Shown here: positions 23,558-31,903 of the stretch, one piece after another
How positions within the stretch are numbered: position 1 is the first letter of the stretch
How the letters are laid out: each line of letters starts with the position of its first letter
Source: Streptomyces scopuliridis RB72
Lineage (GTDB): Bacteria; Actinomycetota; Actinomycetes; Streptomycetales; Streptomycetaceae
NCBI RefSeq assembly: GCF_000718095.1
Contig: NZ_JOEI01000035.1
Location: 1 to 57,905 of the forward strand
Length of the DNA stretch: 57,905 nucleotides
Direction of reading: 5' to 3'
The notes under the pieces: model-generated
The model's input: the letters and a program-made list of their open reading frames with translations, nothing else
Told to the model about the DNA's origin: nothing
Database searches by the model: none
Position numbers and translations under genes: made by a program

Positions 23558-24943
23558 TCAGCCGCGGTCGGGGACGCAGCGGCCGTCCTCCGTACGGTAG
23601 TTCCACCGCGCGCCGTCGGTCACCAGCTCCCGCACGGCCCGGACGAACCGGTCGACATGCTCGTCCGGCGTCCCGGCGCCGAAGCTGACCCGGATCGCGT
23701 TGAGCGACCGCTCGCCCGGCTCGGCCTCCGGGGCGCCGCACTCCCCCGGCTCCTGCGGGTCGCTGTCCAGCAGCGTCCGTACCAGCGGGTGGGCGCAGAA
23801 GAGCCCGTCCCGTACGCCGATGCCGTACTCCGCGGAGAGCGCGGCGGCGAAGTGCGAGCTGTTCCACCCCTCGACCACGAACGACAGCACCCCGACCCGC
23901 GGCGCGTCCTCGCCGAACAGCGAGAGCACCTTCACCTCGGGCACCCCGGCCAGCCCCTCCCGCACCCGCGCCACGAGCCGCTGCTCGCGCGCCACCAGCG
24001 CCTCGAACCCGGCGTCGGTGAGCGCCTTGCACGCCGAGGCGATCGCGTACACCCCGATGACATTGGGCGAACCGGCCTCATGACGGGCCGCCGTGGTGTG
24101 CCAGTCGACATCCACCCCGCCGTCGGCCCGGCGCGCCACCTTACGGCTGGCGCCGCCCCCGGCGAGATACGGCTCCGCGTCCTGAAGCCAGTCGGCCCGC
24201 CCCGCGAGCACCCCGGACCCGAACGGCGCGTACAGCTTGTGCCCGGAGAAGGCCACCCAGTCGACATCCAGCTCGGCGATGTCCACGGGGTGGTGCGGCG
24301 CGAGCTGAGCGGCGTCCAGCACGATCCGGGCGCCCCCGTCGTGCGCGGCGGCGGCCAACTCCCGTACGGGCCACAGCTCACCGGTCACATTGGACGCACC
24401 GGTCACACAGACCAGCGCGGGCCCCTCGGACCCCCGCCCGGCAAGCGCCCGCTCCAGCGTGGCGACGGCCTCGCCCGGCGTCCGGGGAGCGTTCAGATAC
24501 GTCACCCGCGCGTCCCGCCAGGGCAGCAGGGAAGCGTGGTGCTCGGTCTCGAACACGAACACCTCGCACTCCGCGGGGACCACGGCCGCCAGCAGATTGA
24601 GCGAGTCCGTGGTCGAGCGGGTGAAGACCACCTGGTCACCGGGGCGGCAGCCGAGGAACTCCGCGACCGTGCGGCGGCTGTTCTCGAACAGGTCGGTCGA
24701 GAGCTGCGAGAGATAACCGGCGCCCCGGTGGACACTGCCGTAGTACGGGGCGTACGCGGCGACGTCGTCCCACACGCGCTGAAGGGCGGGGGCGCTGGCC
24801 GCGTAGTCGAGCGCGGCGTAGGTCACCTCGCCACCGGTGACGAGCGGGACGGTCACCTCACGCCCGAGCACGGGCAGCGGGGCGGCGCAGGCGGGGTCGT
24901 CGGACGGGGTCGTGGTGGCGGCGGCGTTCGGGCGTGCGGACAT
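23558..24943 (-). CDS. PLP-dependent aminotransferase class V, cysteine desulfurase-like
   Basis: A 461-residue enzyme of the NifS/SufS/CsdA-like class. The PLP Lys is in FSGHKLYAPFGSG, the pyridine-N Asp in IVLDAAQLAPHH, and the stacking His in FETEHHASLLPW. There is a loop with SSHFAAALS where the SufS/NifS active-site Cys region would be; I do not see a confident catalytic Cys there. The protein has about 50 more residues than a typical SufS. ATG 24943 has GGGAGA eight bases upstream. It ends two bases from the stop of the chimeric ORF, on the opposite strand. A desulfurase, lyase or epimerase activity cannot be told apart. Confidence 0.8.
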   Translation of the reverse strand: MSARPNAAATTTPSDDPACAAPLPVLGREVTVPLVTGGEVTYAALDYAASAPALQRVWDDVAAYAPYYGSVHRGAGYLSQLSTDLFENSRRTVAEFLGCRPGDQVVFTRSTTDSLNLLAAVVPAECEVFVFETEHHASLLPWRDARVTYLNAPRTPGEAVATLERALAGRGSEGPALVCVTGASNVTGELWPVRELAAAAHDGGARIVLDAAQLAPHHPVDIAELDVDWVAFSGHKLYAPFGSGVLAGRADWLQDAEPYLAGGGASRKVARRADGGVDVDWHTTAARHEAGSPNVIGVYAIASACKALTDAGFEALVAREQRLVARVREGLAGVPEVKVLSLFGEDAPRVGVLSFVVEGWNSSHFAAALSAEYGIGVRDGLFCAHPLVRTLLDSDPQEPGECGAPEAEPGERSLNAIRVSFGAGTPDEHVDRFVRAVRELVTDGARWNYRTEDGRCVPDRG

Positions 24944-25138
24944 GGCGATATCTCCCGGCGGGACAAGTCGGAACGGCTTCAAGTCCCCCGCGGTGCGGTG
25001 AGCCGCGCCGCGCGGCTGCGGCGCGGTGGTGGCGGGGGTGTGCCTCGACGCACGGGGCTGCCGTGCGGAGGGTGTTGAAGAGGGGCGTGACCGCCCTAAC
25101 GCATTCGCTTGCTCACGAGACTGCTCCCTTGAGGACCA

Positions 25139-25162
25139 GGACCCCAAAGGTGGCAGGGGTCC
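25139..25162. other. Intergenic stretch 24944-25602, mostly non-coding
   Basis: This 660-bp gap holds no gene that I can support. It contains a small hairpin with arms at 25139-25145 and 25156-25162 (GGACCCC/GGGGTCC, loop of 10), a 200-bp stretch with weak coding character in all frames, and the second copy of the dispersed repeat (25376-25449). Confidence 0.5.
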
Positions 25163-25375
25163 GCGCTTGCCGCAGACCTCGCTGCCTACGGCCTGGTCTT
25201 CACCCGGGGCACCCCGCCACGGACGGAGGGTTGCCGGACAGCGAGCCGGGGCCTTAATCGCTGTCGCTCATGACCTTGCCGAAGAGTATGCCATATGGGT
25301 GACGGGGGTTCGTGGCTGGGGTTGCGTACGGCCGGGCCAGTCCGTGACGGGCGGTGAAGGGGGCGCGCAGGGGTC

Positions 25376-25449
25376 GTGTCCGGGACACTGAAGCGTGATG
25401 TGTGGCGCACGACCGCCCGTCTTCCGACTGTGGGCAGCTGCGCGCCGTA
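25376..25449 (+). repeat. Dispersed ~75-bp intergenic repeat, copy B
   Basis: Begins GTGTCCGGGACACTGAAG and continues GCGTGATGTGTGGCGC, then ends GCTGCGCGCCGTA. It matches copy A (308-386) with a few changes and the same orientation. It lies downstream of trpD, which ends at 25603 on the minus strand. Confidence 0.75.
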
Positions 25450-25602
25450 CGGGGGTCCGGGGGTGTCCCCCGGGAAAGCACAGCATGCCGTCCCGGGCGC
25501 GAGCCCCGGAGCGCCACCCGGCAACAACCCGCACCCGACCACCGGCCCCAGCCGAAACGCACCCCGGACAACGGCCCCCGCCGGAAGCCGCACCGCGAGG
25601 GA

Positions 25603-26667
25603 CTACGACTGCGACGACGCGATCCAGCGGGCGAGAGCCCGCCCCGCTTCGCCCGAGTCGATCGACTCCGCCGCCCTCTCCATCCCCGCCGACAGCTGCG
25701 CCGACAGCGACTCCCCCGTCGGATCCAGCGCCACCAGCGCCGCCGCCGCGTTCAGCAGCACCGCGTCCCGCACCGGCCCCGTCTCCCCCGCCAGCAGCCG
25801 CCGCGCGACATCCGCGTTGTACGAAGCGTCCGCGCCCCGCAGCGCCTCCACCGGCACCAGCTCCAGGCCCACGTCCCGCGGGTCGAACGCCTCCTCCGTC
25901 ACCTTGCCGTCCCGTACGACCCACACCCGCGATGTCGCGGTGGTGGTCAGCTCGTCGAGGCCGTCGTCGCCGCGGAAGACCAGCGCGGAGGAGCCGCGCT
26001 CGGCCAGTACGCCCGCGATGATCGGCGCCATACGGGCGTCCGCGACGCCCGTCGCCTGCGCGCGGACCTTCGCCGGGTTGGTGAGGGGGCCCAGGAAGTT
26101 GAAGGTGGTGCGGATGCCCAACTCGCCTCGCGCGGCGGCCACATGACGCAGGGCGGGGTGGAACTTCACCGCGAAGCAGAAGGTGATCCCCGCTTCCTCG
26201 GCGACCTCGACGACCCGCTGGGGGGTCAGTGACAGGTTGACGCCGAGCTTCTCCAGTACGTCGGAGGCTCCGCTCGCCGAGGACGCGGCGCGGTTGCCGT
26301 GCTTGACGACCTTCGCGCCGGTGCCGGCGACCACGATCGACGACATGGTCGAGATATTGACGGTCTTGGCGCCGTCGCCGCCGGTGCCGACGATGTCGAC
26401 GGTCCGGCCGGGCACCTCGATCAGGTTGGCGTGCGCGTACATCGCGCGTACGAGGCCGCTGATCTCCTCGACCGTCTCGCCCTTGGCCCGCAGCGCGACG
26501 ACGAAGCCCGCGATCTGGGCGTTGGTCGCCTCGCCGCTCATGATCCGGTCCATCGCCCAGGCGGTGGCGTCCGCGCTCTGGTCGGCGCCGCTCAGCAGCG
26601 CGTCCAGTACGCCGGGCCAGGTGCGGACCGCCGTGGTGTCGCCTCCGACGGGGGTCACAGCGCTCAT
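25603..26667 (-). CDS. trpD: Anthranilate phosphoribosyltransferase
   Basis: A 354-residue enzyme that transfers phosphoribosyl from PRPP to anthranilate in tryptophan synthesis. The PRPP loop [14 protein letters not shown], the [12 protein letters not shown] motif, the DVLEKLGVN helix and the anthranilate-binding [19 protein letters not shown] are intact, so it should be active. Length is typical. It stands apart from other trp genes, as is usual in streptomycetes. The 5' region shows no leader peptide with Trp codons. It lies downstream of the qcr operon terminator, so it is likely expressed from its own promoter. Confidence 0.95.
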   Translation of the reverse strand: MSAVTPVGGDTTAVRTWPGVLDALLSGADQSADATAWAMDRIMSGEATNAQIAGFVVALRAKGETVEEISGLVRAMYAHANLIEVPGRTVDIVGTGGDGAKTVNISTMSSIVVAGTGAKVVKHGNRAASSASGASDVLEKLGVNLSLTPQRVVEVAEEAGITFCFAVKFHPALRHVAAARGELGIRTTFNFLGPLTNPAKVRAQATGVADARMAPIIAGVLAERGSSALVFRGDDGLDELTTTATSRVWVVRDGKVTEEAFDPRDVGLELVPVEALRGADASYNADVARRLLAGETGPVRDAVLLNAAAALVALDPTGESLSAQLSAGMERAAESIDSGEAGRALARWIASSQS

Positions 26668-26782
26668 GCTCGCTCCTGGGTGTCCGGGTCCAATGCGTGG
26701 GCCTTGTGTGCGGCCTGTGGCCAGCCTATCGGCGCGTACCGGCGCGCAGGGCGGATGCCCGTACTCCGGGACAGGACGTACG

Positions 26783-26832
26783 CCGAGGGCCCCGGCCGGT
26801 TCCCTCGCGGGAGACCGGGCCGGGGCCCTCGG
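26783..26832 (-). terminator. Strong terminator after qcrB
   Basis: Arms 26818-26832 and 26783-26797 pair perfectly over 15 bp (GGCCGGGGCCCTCGG). It starts about 30 bases after the qcrB stop. It separates the qcr operon from trpD. The loop contains a further short stem (GGTTCCC/GGGAGACC region). Confidence 0.7.
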
Positions 26833-26861
26833 TGGTGGCGACCTGGTGAGGCCGGGCGGGA

Positions 26862-28487
26862 TCAGTGGTGGCCGTGGCCGCTGGTGATCTCCTTGTACTC
26901 CTCGGCGGTGGGCTTGGGGATCTGGCTGCCCTCGCCGTAGTAGCCCTCGCTCAGCTTCGCGCGGAGCTTCTCGCCGGGGCTGACCTTGCGCTCCACGCCG
27001 TTCTCGTCGACCGTGGGGCCGATCTCGGCGGGCTTGTACTGCTCGTGCGCGGTGAGCTTGTGCAGGTCTCCCTGCTCCAGCGGGGTGTGGACCTCGACGA
27101 ACTCACCGTGCGGCAGCCGCTTGATGACACCGGACTCGCGTCCGTGCAGCACCTTCTCGGCGTCGCGCCGCTGGAGACCCAGGCAGATCCGCTTGGTGAC
27201 GATGAAGGCGATGACCGGTCCGGCGAAGAAGGCGACCCGGACGAACCAGGTGATCGCGTTGATCGACAGATGGAAGTGCGTCGCCCACAGGTCGTTACCG
27301 CCACCGACCAGCAGTACGAAGTACCAGGTCAGCCACGCCACACCGAACGCGGTACGGGTCGGTGCGTTGCGCGGGCGGTCCAGGATGTGGTGCTCGCGCT
27401 TGTCACCGGTGACCCAGGACTCGACGAACGGGTAGACCGCGATCGCGACCAGCACCAGCGGGAAGATGATCAGCGGGATGAAGACACCCAGGACCAGGGT
27501 GTGTCCGGCGAAGTTGATCTCCCAGCCGGGCATCACACGGATGAGTCCCTCGGAGAAGCCCATGTACCAGTCGGGCTGGGCGCCGGTGGACACCTGGTCC
27601 GGACGGTACGGGCCGATGGACCAGATCGGGTTGATCGTGGCGATCGCGGAGACGATCACGATCAGACCGAAGACCAGGAAGAAGAAGCCTCCGGCCTTCG
27701 CCATGTAGACCGGCAGCAGCGGCATGCCCACGACGTTCCTGTTCGTACGGCCGGGGCCCGCGAACTGCGTGTGCTTGTGGTAGAAGACTAGGATCAGGTG
27801 GGCCACCACGAGGCCGAGCATGATGCCGGGCAGCAGCAGGATGTGGACCGAGTAGAACCGGGCCACGAAGTCGCCGCCGGGGAACTCCCCGCCGAACAGG
27901 AACATCGACAGATACGTTCCGACGACCGGCACCGACAGGACCGCGCCCTGCATGAACCGGACACCGGTGCCGGACAGCAGGTCGTCCGGGAGCGAGTAAC
28001 CGGTGAACCCGGTGAACATGCCCAGGACGAACAGCAGGAAGCCGAACAGCCAGTTGATCTCGCGCGGCTTGCGGAACGCGCCCGTGAAGAAGACGCGCAT
28101 CATGTGGACCAGCATGGCCGCGAGGAAGATCAGCGCGGCCCAGTGGTGGATCTGCCGGATCAGCAGACCGCCGCGGACGTCGAAGCTGATGTCCAGCGTG
28201 GAGGCGAACGCCTCCGACATCATCACGCCCTGGAGCGGGACGTAGCCGCCGTGGTACTCCACCTCGTTCATCGACGGGTGGAAGAACAGCGTCAGATACA
28301 CACCCGTGAGGATGATGATGATGAAGCTGTAGAGCGCGATCTCACCGAGCATGAAGGACCAGTGGTCCGGGAAGATCTTCCGCATGTTGGCCTTGGCCAG
28401 GCCGTAGATGCCCAGCCGGCCGTCCGCCCAGTCGGCGACCCGCTCACCGGCGGGCGCCTTGCGGTTCTTGTCGTCAGCGGTACTCAT
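26862..28487 (-). CDS. qcrB: Cytochrome bc1 complex cytochrome b subunit
   Basis: A 541-residue integral membrane subunit that binds two b hemes and both quinone sites. Two pairs of His in IHHWAALIF and [13 protein letters not shown] helices should ligate the hemes, and the Qo loop with [10 protein letters not shown] is seen. The C-terminal extension of about 120 residues beyond the core is typical of the actinobacterial QcrB, which forms a supercomplex with the aa3 oxidase. The start at 28487 overlaps the qcrA stop (ATGA), so the qcrC-qcrA-qcrB order is translationally coupled. Confidence 0.95.
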   Translation of the reverse strand: MSTADDKNRKAPAGERVADWADGRLGIYGLAKANMRKIFPDHWSFMLGEIALYSFIIIILTGVYLTLFFHPSMNEVEYHGGYVPLQGVMMSEAFASTLDISFDVRGGLLIRQIHHWAALIFLAAMLVHMMRVFFTGAFRKPREINWLFGFLLFVLGMFTGFTGYSLPDDLLSGTGVRFMQGAVLSVPVVGTYLSMFLFGGEFPGGDFVARFYSVHILLLPGIMLGLVVAHLILVFYHKHTQFAGPGRTNRNVVGMPLLPVYMAKAGGFFFLVFGLIVIVSAIATINPIWSIGPYRPDQVSTGAQPDWYMGFSEGLIRVMPGWEINFAGHTLVLGVFIPLIIFPLVLVAIAVYPFVESWVTGDKREHHILDRPRNAPTRTAFGVAWLTWYFVLLVGGGNDLWATHFHLSINAITWFVRVAFFAGPVIAFIVTKRICLGLQRRDAEKVLHGRESGVIKRLPHGEFVEVHTPLEQGDLHKLTAHEQYKPAEIGPTVDENGVERKVSPGEKLRAKLSEGYYGEGSQIPKPTAEEYKEITSGHGHH

Positions 28488-29539
28488 CCGCGCTCCCAGA
28501 AGGCAGGGCCGACGGGCTCGTCGAAGTCGCCGAGCGCTTCGAGGTTGCCCTCGGCGTTCACACCGATACGCAGCTGCGGAAGGGCGTGACCGGCGGGGCC
28601 GAAGATGACGCGGGCGCCGTCGGAGAGGTCGAAGGTGGACTGGTGGCACGGGCACAGCACATGGTGCGTCTGCTGCTCGTACAGGCTGATCGGGCAGCCG
28701 ACATGCGTACAGATCTTCGAGTACGCCACGATCCCCTGGTGGGACCATTCGAGCTCGCGCTTGTCCTTGATCTCGTCCGGCTGGATCCGGACGATCATCA
28801 GAGCCGCCTTGGCGATCTGCTTCTGGAAGTCCTCGCTGTGCTGGTCGAGGCCCTCGGGCATGGCGAAGGTCAGCGAACCCACGACGACGTCCTCGGGACG
28901 CAGCGGCTCATTGGTGTTCATGTTGATGAGCTGCTTGCCCTTGCGCCACATCGTGGTGCGGAGCTTCTTCTCGGGCAGCGGGCCCAGGTCGCGCAGGAGC
29001 ACCACACCGGAGAGCGGCACCAGTGCCAGCGCGCCGAACATGGTGTTGCGGATCAGCTTGCGCCGGCCGAAGCCGGACTCCGCCGCGCCGATGGCGAAGT
29101 CCTCCAGGACCTTCGCCTTGACCTCGGGCGTCGCCTCGATCGGGTGGCGGTCGTCGGCGGTCTCCACGTCCGACATCAGCGTGCGGGCCCAGTGGACCGC
29201 GCCGGCGCCGATGCAGAACAGCGCGATGCCCAGGGTCAGGCCCAGCGAGAAGTGCAGGATGCTGACGTGGCCGAACGGGAAGATGAAGACGATCTTGTCG
29301 ACCGGGAACGCCACGAACGAGGCGATGAAGGCGACTGTCGCGACCATCGACAGCGTGAACAGGAAGGCGACCGCGCGCTCGGACCGCTTGGCCGCCCGCT
29401 CGTCGATGTCCTGCACACGCGGCCGGTGGGCCGGCAGTCCCGGGTCGGCGAACGGGTCGTCCGTACGCTCCACCGCGCCGTGCGCGGCCCCCTGCTCGCT
29501 CGGCAGGTTCTCTTCTGGAATCTCTTCTTGGCTACTCAT
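28484..29539 (-). CDS. qcrA: Cytochrome bc1 complex Rieske iron-sulfur subunit
   Basis: A 351-residue Rieske protein of the long actinobacterial type with three N-terminal transmembrane helices (about residues 55-180) before the C-terminal domain. The [2Fe-2S] ligands are in CTHVGCPI and CPCHQS, both complete, and the disulfide cysteines are the second Cys of each. It passes electrons from quinol to the QcrC cytochrome. Start and stop overlap its neighbours by 4 bases each, forming a tight operon. Confidence 0.95.
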   Translation of the reverse strand: MSSQEEIPEENLPSEQGAAHGAVERTDDPFADPGLPAHRPRVQDIDERAAKRSERAVAFLFTLSMVATVAFIASFVAFPVDKIVFIFPFGHVSILHFSLGLTLGIALFCIGAGAVHWARTLMSDVETADDRHPIEATPEVKAKVLEDFAIGAAESGFGRRKLIRNTMFGALALVPLSGVVLLRDLGPLPEKKLRTTMWRKGKQLINMNTNEPLRPEDVVVGSLTFAMPEGLDQHSEDFQKQIAKAALMIVRIQPDEIKDKRELEWSHQGIVAYSKICTHVGCPISLYEQQTHHVLCPCHQSTFDLSDGARVIFGPAGHALPQLRIGVNAEGNLEALGDFDEPVGPAFWERG

Positions 29540-30345
29540 GACTTCTTGGCCTTAGCGGTGTGGGCCGCGACCCAGACGGCAACTGCGATCAAAGCACCCA
29601 GACCGAAGATCCAGGCGAAGAGCCCTTCGCTGACGGGGCCGAGGCCGCCCAGCTTGAGACCGCCGGGGCTCGCGGACTCCTCGCCGTTCACCGCCTTGAC
29701 GTAGGCGATGATGTCCCTCTTCTGCTGCTCCGGCATCGTGGAGTCGGGGAAGGACGGCATGTTCTGCGGGCCGGTCTGCATGGCCTCGTAGATGTGCTTC
29801 GGATCCACGCCCTCAAGCGACGGCGCGGTCTTGCCGTGTGTCAGCGCCCCACCCTCACCGGTGAAGTTGTGGCACTGGGTGCAGTTGGTACGGAACAGAT
29901 CGCCACCCTTGGCGATGTCCGCACCGGCGGGGCTGTACTGCTTCGCGGTCGGCGTGATCGGGCCGGCGCCGAGGGACGCGACATACGCGGCGAGCTGGTC
30001 GATCTCCTTCTGCGAGTAGATGACCTTCTTCTTCGGCACCTGCGCGCCGGGCGCCATGGCAGGCATCCGGCCGGTGCCGACCTGGAAGTCCACGGCGGCG
30101 GAGCCGACGCCGACCAGGCTCGGGCCGTCAGAGGATCCCTGACCGCCGGTTCCGTGGCAGCTGGCGCAGCCGACGGAGTAGAGCTTCTTGCCCTCCTCGA
30201 TGGCGAGGGACTGGGCGGTTTCGTCAGCCTGTGCCTTGCCCGCGGGCGCGAACGCGGTGTACAGCCCCCCGGTGGCCGCCAGCGCGAGGAGTAGGACGAC
30301 GACCGCCGCCAGCGGATGGCGTCGTCGTGCGGAGAGCTTTTTCAC
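29536..30345 (-). CDS. qcrC: Diheme cytochrome c subunit of the bc1 complex
   Basis: A 269-residue membrane cytochrome with two c-type heme sites, CASCH and CTQCH, each with a following Met region (MPAMAPG; MPSFPDS). It has an N-terminal anchor helix (about 14-32) and a C-terminal helix (about 238-258). In actinobacteria this two-heme subunit replaces both cytochrome c1 and a soluble cytochrome c, giving electrons directly to CtaC. Start at 30345 is the first gene of qcrC-qcrA-qcrB, but ctaE lies only 70 bp upstream, so it may be co-transcribed. Confidence 0.95.
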   Translation of the reverse strand: MKKLSARRRHPLAAVVVLLLALAATGGLYTAFAPAGKAQADETAQSLAIEEGKKLYSVGCASCHGTGGQGSSDGPSLVGVGSAAVDFQVGTGRMPAMAPGAQVPKKKVIYSQKEIDQLAAYVASLGAGPITPTAKQYSPAGADIAKGGDLFRTNCTQCHNFTGEGGALTHGKTAPSLEGVDPKHIYEAMQTGPQNMPSFPDSTMPEQQKRDIIAYVKAVNGEESASPGGLKLGGLGPVSEGLFAWIFGLGALIAVAVWVAAHTAKAKKS

Positions 30346-30415
30346 GGATTACCCCGGTGTCAGGATCTTCTGCGTCGGTGCTTCTGGACTGTGTGCGCTC
30401 GGGCGCGGTGCCCGG

Positions 30416-31036
30416 CTACTTGATCAAGTAGATCGTGGCGAAAAGGCCGATCCAGACGACATCGACGAAGTGCCAGTAGTAGGACACGACGATGGCGGCG
30501 GTCGCCTGCTCGTGGGTGAATCTCTTGGCCGCGTACGTCCTGCCCAGGACGAACAGGAACGCGATCAGACCCCCCGTCACATGCAGACCGTGGAAGCCGG
30601 TGGTCAGATAGAACACCGAGCCGTACGGGTCCGAGGAGAGCGAGATGCCCTCCGCCTTGACCAGCTCGGTGTACTCGAAGACCTGGCCGCCGATGAAGAT
30701 CGCACCCATCACGAACGTGATCACGAACCAGGTGCGGAGCTTCTTCACGTCACCCCGCTCGGCGGCGAAGACGCCGAGCTGGCAGGTGAGGGAGGAGAGC
30801 ACCAGGATCGTGGTGTTCGTGGCCGAGAACGGGATGTTCAGGGCATGAGCCATTTCCTTCCAGTACTCGGCTCCCATCACCGATCGCAGGGTGAAGTACA
30901 TCGCGAAGAGGGCCGCGAAGAACATCAGCTCGGAACTCAGCCAAATGATGGTTCCGACGCTGGTGAGGTTCGGCCGATTGACCGACGGGTGCGCGTGCCC
31001 GGTTTCTACTGTCGTTGCTGTCGCCACGACCGACAT
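30416..31036 (-). CDS. ctaE: Cytochrome c oxidase subunit III
   Basis: A 206-residue subunit III with five transmembrane helices. Conserved stretches are [31 protein letters not shown] and [14 protein letters not shown]. It stabilises the catalytic core of the aa3 oxidase. The ATG at 31036 lies inside a 21-bp palindrome (31027-31047) and there is no clear Shine-Dalgarno site, so initiation may depend on its folding. It begins the qcr operon and is divergent from the receiver-like gene. Confidence 0.93.
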   Translation of the reverse strand: MSVVATATTVETGHAHPSVNRPNLTSVGTIIWLSSELMFFAALFAMYFTLRSVMGAEYWKEMAHALNIPFSATNTTILVLSSLTCQLGVFAAERGDVKKLRTWFVITFVMGAIFIGGQVFEYTELVKAEGISLSSDPYGSVFYLTTGFHGLHVTGGLIAFLFVLGRTYAAKRFTHEQATAAIVVSYYWHFVDVVWIGLFATIYLIK

Positions 31037-31047
31037 TATGTCGGTCG
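31027..31047. promoter_or_regulatory. Palindrome across the ctaE start codon
   Basis: CGACCGACA (31027-31035) and TGTCGGTCG (31039-31047) are perfect 9-bp inverted arms around a 3-base centre. The ctaE ATG (31034-31036) is part of the first arm. It could be a repressor site overlapping the start, or an RNA hairpin that hides the start codon. Confidence 0.5.
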
Positions 31048-31233
31048 CTTATCCCGCCCTGACTCCGGGGGGTGCCGTTCGGTGTGTCCATGCGGTGTGC
31101 CCAGGTCGAACGGACCGGCGAAGGGGCGTCATTACCCGTGCTGACATGGTGTCCGACGGAGTAGCATCCGCGGCATCGGTTCATGGCAATGACGCCCTGA
31201 AGCCCTCGCAGACACTGATGTCACGGAGGAACA

Positions 31234-31635
31234 ATGCAGCCGACCGCCACGGTGCTGGTCTACAGCGACGACGCGAACACCCGCGAGCAGGTCCGGCTGG
31301 CAGCGGGACGTCGGCCCGCCTCCGACGTGCCGCCGGTCGAGTTCCTGGAGTGCGCCACCCTGCCCGCGGTGCTCACGCATCTGGACAGGGGCGGCATCGA
31401 CGTCTGTGTGCTGGACGGCGAGACGGTCCCCGCGGGCGGCATGGGGGTCTGCCGGCAGATCAAGGACGAGATCTTCAACTGCCCGCCCGTGCTGCTGCTG
31501 ATCGGCCGCCCGCAGGACGCCTGGCTGGCCACCTGGAGCCGCGCGGACGCCGCGGTGACCCTTCCGGTCGAACCGGTCGGCTTCGCGGAGGCGCTGGCCT
31601 CCCTGCTGCGCGCCAGGCTCTCCGTGGACGCCTAG
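31234..31635 (+). CDS. Receiver-like protein without conserved Thr and Lys
   Basis: A 133-residue protein with the fold of a response-regulator receiver and nothing else. Acidic residues sit in VYSDDANTR and the phospho-acceptor position is Asp in VCVLDGET. However the Thr/Ser switch residue is not in the expected place (LLLIGRPQD) and the conserved Lys is replaced (AVTLPVEP), so normal phospho-signalling is doubtful. It lies between ctaE and the L,D-transpeptidase in the respiratory region. Its TAG stop is part of the left flank of a MITE-like element (CCTAG at 31631-31635), so the original C-terminus may have changed. Confidence 0.8.
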   Translation: MQPTATVLVYSDDANTREQVRLAAGRRPASDVPPVEFLECATLPAVLTHLDRGGIDVCVLDGETVPAGGMGVCRQIKDEIFNCPPVLLLIGRPQDAWLATWSRADAAVTLPVEPVGFAEALASLLRARLSVDA

Positions 31636-31796
31636 GCCCTGTCCGGTCGGTCTTCGCGGGCCCACGACGCCTGGCACGGCACCTCGCCGCGTTGTCGGAG
31701 TCGTCCAAGTACGTCCAGTACGAGGACGATCCTCCGCCTTGCGATGCACCGCACCAGACGCCCCGGGCTGATCCACGAAGACCGGCCGGACAGGAC
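31636..31796. mobile_element. MITE-like element with 21-bp terminal inverted repeats and CTAG duplication
   Basis: A 161-bp element. The left end GCCCTGTCCGGTCGG continues to 31656; the right end, read on the other strand, is GTCCTGTCCGGCCGG continuing inwards to 31776. The two 21-bp ends differ at two positions. CTAG flanks it on both sides (31632-31635 and 31797-31800), the pattern of a 4-bp target duplication. It encodes no protein. I recall similar non-coding elements scattered in streptomycete genomes; their mobiliser is unknown. Confidence 0.7.
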
Positions 31797-31800
31797 CTAG

Positions 31801-31850
31801 GCCCTGTCCGGTCGGTCTTCGCGGGCCCGCGAAGACCGGCCGGACAGAGC
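31801..31850. terminator. 44-nt palindrome from collapsed element ends
   Basis: Bases 31804-31847 form a near-perfect inverted repeat: CTGTCCGG, one mismatch, CGGTCTTCGCGGG and the complement. The sequence is the left end of the MITE-like element joined to a right end with the middle missing. It lies between convergent genes (31234 and 31904) and should act as a terminator for both. Confidence 0.6.
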
Positions 31851-31903
31851 CTGAGGGCCGCGGACGCCGGTCAAGGCGTCCACGGCCCTCAGGACTCGGG
31901 GAA

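Noticed and set aside
25186..25593. 135-residue frame downstream of trpD
   Set aside because: It spans the dispersed repeat and has no Shine-Dalgarno site or known domain.
26668..26782. Tryptophan attenuator leader before trpD
   Set aside because: No short ORF with consecutive Trp codons could be found upstream of trpD.
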